A stretch of 64,000 nucleotides of DNA. Origin: JBEISR01 sp044371425 (lineage in GTDB: Bacteria > Planctomycetota > Planctomycetia > Pirellulales > Pirellulaceae). Of this stretch, positions 10,301 to 16,300 are shown one piece after another. A program made the position numbers and the translations under genes. How positions within the stretch are numbered: the first letter of the stretch is position 1; the number at the start of each line of letters is the position of its first letter. The notes beneath the pieces are model-generated. The model saw only the letters and a program-made list of their open reading frames with translations. It did no database searches and had not been told where the DNA came from. The stretch is from assembly GCA_044371425.1 (NCBI GenBank), contig JBILTR010000003.1, positions 186,001 to 250,000 of the forward strand, given 5' to 3'.

Positions 10301-13300
10301 CTCGACCTGATTTTCGCGTCCGAAGAGTACAACGAATTCCTTGGCCGTGATGTGGTTGCGGTCTTCATCGATGGCGTCAACTACGCGGTCGTTCCTGGCA
10401 CCACTTCTCGCATCGGCACCACAACCATCAACGGTGGAAATCCGTTGGGCCAGGGTGCGACAAATCCACAGCTATTCGTCAATAACGACCCGAACGATGC
10501 AGGGGTCGCTCTGCAAGGCGTTGGGTTCGACGGCTACACTCTGCCATTGACGATCGAGGCACTGGGGCTTGGCGCGGGCGAGCATACGATCCGGATCGTG
10601 GTTGCTGATACGGTCGACAATGGTGGGGACAGCGCCCTGTTTATCGCCAGTCGATCGATGTCGACCACCAAGTCGGTACGGACTTGGAACGGACTGGAAG
10701 CGATCTATCACACGGGCAAGAGCGACCAGAACGTCAATCGCGACCAGGGACTGGTGATCGTTCAGAACAACTTCATTCGCCACGCTCGCGATTATGGCGT
10801 TTGGTCGGATGCCGGCGATCGACTACAGGATCCCCGGGACATCGTCACTGGTGCCGCCGCTGGCATGATGCAGAACTTGCCACCTCTTGTTGGCACCGGA
10901 ACGGGGGCAGTAAGAAACCTCCGGGAACTGAACAACAAACTGGTGGGTGGTTTTGCTCCAGGAGTCGTGATCCAGAACAATGTGCTGGAGAGCGGCGGTC
11001 TGGGGGGCGTCCATGTCCAGGGTGAAAATCCGATCTGGATGATCACCCCGACTCGGATCGGCGCCAACGAACCACCACCAACTCTGATTGAGAATGCCGA
11101 AGGTGACCAGTTCGGATGGTTTATCGACGACGGCGACGTGATGGTAATCGATTCCGGACGCATGCGTGCTCGAATGGAATTCGAGGACATCGCAGGCGGC
11201 CAAAATCCTGGCAACGGAACCTATGGCAGCGGTGTTGTCGGCGGAAATGGTTGGCGAGACACCAGCACGCCAGTCTATTACCGCGAATCGACCGGATCAC
11301 AGTATCTCCGGTTCCCCAACACGGTGTTCGGTTCCACCGCCATGGAAGTGATGCAATCGCTGCGAGACTCGATCCTCGGTAGCATCCTGGTCACCAACGG
11401 GACAACTCAGAACGTCCGCGCCACGGTCGCGCCTTCATTGCTGGCTCCTCTACCTGGCGCTTCGCAGATAGCGAGTGCGGGCTACCCGAATTACTTCAAC
11501 CGACCTGCGGTCTACCTGGAAGGTGTGACGAACATCTACTGGGAACCTCAGGTAGGCGGTCGGCCTTTCGATATCCGCCGTGTCGATGTCGCTGAAGGTG
11601 CCCAGCCGTTCGTTCGGATCGTCAACAACACGGTCTATGGAAACGATGGCCGTGCTTCCTTCAACGGTGGCACTCCAGTTGCCGAACCGAATGACACCCT
11701 GAGCACTTCGGTTCAGACGTGGCAGGGTACGGCACACAACCCAATCACCTACACCGCCAACGGGGTGATCGGCGATAGCTCGCAGTTCCGAGCCAGCGCC
11801 ACCCACGATGTCGACCTTTATCAGTTCAAACTGGATGTTGGCGATCGTGTCCGAATCGATATCGATTCGGCAGGTCCGCTCGATTCCGTCCTCCGCATCT
11901 TCAACAGCCAGGGGGTCGCGCAGACCTTCCGCGACTCGCGGGGCAACTTGGTGACGATCAGCAACAACGATCCAGCACCAGGCGAAGCTCCTTCGAACGA
12001 TCCCTACATCGACTTCACCGCGACGCAGCCAGGTGTCTACTACGTTGGCGTCAGCAGTTCCGGCAACAATAGCTACGATCCGCTGTCGCTTGGCAACCGC
12101 ACCAATGGAAATTCGACGGGGGCTTACGCGATCAATCTGCAGGTAATGCATCCGCAGAAGTTCACGATCACGGTCGAGGATTTCAGCCAGTACCAGATCG
12201 GCGACACATTCACCATCGGTCAGATTGCAGATTTCGCTTCAGGGACCAATGAAGTCACCTTCGAATTGGTCAACGGCAATGCCCCGCAACCCGGGAACAT
12301 ACCGATCGCGATCAACAACGAGTATCGGGCTCCCGATATCGCTCGCGCCATCGCCGCCGCCATCAATGCTGGCAATGGTGGCAATCCCGTCCTGCCGAAC
12401 ATTCAGAACATCCCCAATGGAAATTTTGGTTTGGCTAGCCCCATCGGTGCGGTGTCCGCCATCGCACTGGGCGGCATTTCTGGAGTGCAAGGGGGCTTGC
12501 CGCTCTTTGAACGACGCCTCGATGGATCGTTCCCGACGCACTCCGGCCGGGGGATCGGGCACGACCGCACGGCTTCCGGACAGCTCAGCAGCACGTCGTT
12601 GGGGGATGGGACCACCGAGCGATTTGTGGTGATTTCTAACGCAGCCTACATCCGTGGCAACGGTGCTTTCCTGGTCGACCCTGACTTCAACGAAGGAAAC
12701 AACCTCGATCAGCTTCATCCGGAATCAGGGATACTGGTGTCCGAAGGAGCCAGCCCGACCATCCTCAACAACGTGTTTGTGAACGTGCAAACGCCGGTTG
12801 TCGATGCGGAGAGCCGAACCGTTAATGGGATTTCGGCACCCTTTGGTACCAATGCCCTGAACGATCCGAAGCCAGGCGAGGTGATCCTCTCGGGCTCGAT
12901 CTATCAGTTCACGGAGTCGGGCATCGCTGCTAACCGGTTGAATCAGGGAATTGAAACCAATCCTACGAACATTCCGAATACGGGCCTTGACTTCAACACG
13001 ACCATTCCCGGATCGACCCGAGTCTTCGTCAACGCTCAGGCCAGCCAATTCCTGCCGGCTCGATTCTCCCCTGTGATTGACAGCAGCATCGACTCGCTGC
13101 AGGAACGCGAAAGCTTCCGGACGATCAAGCAAGCGATGGGCATTTCCAACTCGCCGATTCTCGCTCCCGAGCGGGATGCGGTGGGGCTGTTGCGAGTCGA
13201 CGACCCTGAGGTATCGACCCCTTCGGGTCTGGGTGCCGACGTGTTCAAGGACCGCGGCGCTTTGGATCGCCCGGAAGCGGTGGGCCCGACGGCTCATCTG

Positions 13301-16300
13301 GTCATCCCCGTCGATAACGATTCGGCTGGCAACGATCGCGATCGCGCCGAATCGTATGTCGAGCTGACTCAGGGGGTGGTGCGGGAATTCCGAATCCAGC
13401 TGAAGGGTCCGAATCTCACCGAACTGCTGGTTCCTAGCCGCAGCGTGACGCTGTTTGAAGACGGTCGTCTATTGCGAGAGGGAATCGATTACGTCTACGC
13501 GTTCAATGAAACAACCAATGAGATCATCCTGACGCCGCTGGCAGGGGTCTGGCGCCAGGGAAGAGTCTACGAGATCTCGTTGAACAATAAGGATCGTTTT
13601 GTTCTGGAAGCACCGCGTGGCGACCAGATCGAAGATGGGGACCAGTTCACCATCACCGACGATGCCAACGGAATCGTCTATTTCGAATTCGACAGCGGCT
13701 ATCAGATGCAGTTGCCTCGCGGTCTGCAGATGACGGTGCCGCTAGCCGGAGGTGCTGCGGGTGGTCTGGCCGATGGGGATCGATTTTCTATCGACGATGG
13801 ACGCGGAGAAATCTTCTTCGAGCTGGATCGCAATGGCACGGTGCTGGCCGGCAACATCGCGATTCCGTTCACCAGCTCTGACACCCGTGAGATCATCGCG
13901 CAGAAGATCCGCGACGCCATCGCTGGCTCCTCGGCTCGCGTCACCCCGCGACTGCTTCCCGGCGGAGTCGTCTACCTGGGATCGGATGCCAACGTCCGAT
14001 TGAACACGACGTTCTCGTCGCTGAGTCAACCGAATGCAACCTGGGGTCTCAAGGTCCCCGTCCTAGGGGCACGTCCGGGCGGTATCACCGACGGACAGAT
14101 GTTCTCGTTGACCGACGGATTGACGACGATCACCTTCGAATTTGATACCGATGGTGTCACCAGCAACGGCACGACGATCATCGATACCTCAGCCGCTAGC
14201 ACCGCGACGGATGTCGCCGTACAGATGCTACAGGCCATCCAGCGAAGTCCGCTCAAGGTTCAGGCTCAGTTGATCGGTAGCGATGTGGTCTACCTTGGGC
14301 TTCCAGCCAATGGCGATGCGTTGATCATGAGCAGTCGCCTGTCACTGGTGGGGGTTTCGCGGACGATCTCCGATGGTCAGTCCTTCTCGATCACCTACGC
14401 AGGCGTCACCAAGACGTTTGAATACACCACGGACAGCAGCGTCGCGGCCGGTAGGATTCCGATCCCATTCCTGGTGACGGAAACCCAGGATGAAATCGGT
14501 ATTCGTACCGCTCAGATCATCAAGGATGCAGATCTCGATCTCGATCCATTGCATTTGAGCAACGGCAATATCTCGTTGGGCGGTACGGCAGACCACCTAG
14601 TTTCGGTGGCGCTTGCCCCAAGCCTGGGACTGTCGGGAACGCCAGGGGTCGCCCCACGAACCACTTTGGAAGTGGTTGGTTCCCTGGTTCTTCAGGTACC
14701 AATTCGCGGCGGTCAGGACGTGGTGGACGATAGCTTCTTCCGGATCACCGCCAACGGCGTCACCGTAACCTACGAATTCGACCGCAACTCTAGCGGCCCA
14801 ACGGTTCCAGGCAACGTGGTCATTCCTTACGGAAGCACTAGCTCTGCAAACGACATCGCCACCTCGATGGCGATTGCAATTCGCAACAGTCTGCCATCGA
14901 TCAACGCGCAGAACATCGGGGCCGGGCGAGTCGACTTGGGACTCCTTCCGGACTCTGCTGTATCAGTCGGCAACTCGGCGCTCAGCAAGCGCCGCGGCAA
15001 CGTTTCGGACGGCGAGTTCTTCACGATCACCAATGGGACCACGTCGGTCACTTTCGAGTTCGACAATGTCAGCGTTGGCAACGGCTTTATCGCTGGGAGG
15101 ACTCCCATCCTCTTCAGCAATAACAGCACGCGAGAAGAAGTGGTCGCCGCGATGAAGGCAGCGATCGAAGGAAGCAGCCTGGGGCTTCAGACCGAGATTT
15201 TGGCTGGAACACAGCTTCGATTGCTCGACAATCCCCGAAGCACCACCGACATCACGCGCGCCCCAAGTCTTGGAAAAACCGGTGTTCCAGGGGGAGCCAA
15301 TCCCGTTCGTTTCGCTCAGGATGCCAATTTCACCTCCGATCTGGTGGCCGATCAGATTTACCGCGCCATCAATTCGGCGTCCAACACGACGCTGGAAGCG
15401 AAAAAGCGAGGCGGCAACACGCTTTTCCTCGAGCATGCAGTCACCATCAGTCCAGAGATCAGCACGTTCTTTATTCGTGCGATCGAAGACTTGGCAGGAA
15501 ACGATCTCCAAGCCAACCGGATCAACGACGAAACGCAGTTTACGATCCTGATGCCTGGAGCGATGCTGGATTATGGCGATGCTCCCGATCCGTTCAGCAC
15601 CACACTGGGTCGCTACCCGACGCTTCACGACAACAACGGAGCCAGACACGTGGTGTCCAGCCGCGGACTGTTCCTAGGAGCGACCATCTCGGGAGATGAA
15701 GATGGAATCCCAACACCGACGGCCGATGGCGACGCCAGCGACGATGGGGTTACCTTCGTGTCGGAGCGAAACCCGACAGGCCTGTTCAACCGACATGTGT
15801 TCACCGACATCACGGTCACGTTGTCGGCCCCAGGTTTCGTCGATGCTTGGGTCGACTTCAGTGGCGATGGCGACTGGGATGACCCGGGCGAGAAGATCCT
15901 GGATGGGGTCGAGTTCTTCGGAGATACCCTGACCCAGACCTTTGCCGTCCGGATTCCGCCGACGGCGCCCGAACCGATCGCGAAGACTCAGTCGTTTGCT
16001 AGGTTCCGAGCCAGCGGAGTGGGAGGCTTGCAGCCGACCGGTCTTGCGGTGGATGGCGAAGTCGAAGATTACGCAGTGATTCTGGTCCCAGGCACGCCTC
16101 CCATCGCGGTCAATGACCAGTACGTCATCAACGAAGACGAGAGCTTGACCACCTTCGATGCCACCGGTCAGGACACTCCCAATTTCCCGATCGATGATGG
16201 CGTTGCTGCCAACGACGAAGATGCCGAAGGTGACGTTCTGTCGGTGACACTGGTAGAAGGTCCCAAGCACGCTCAATCGTTCACGCTGAATCTTGACGGC

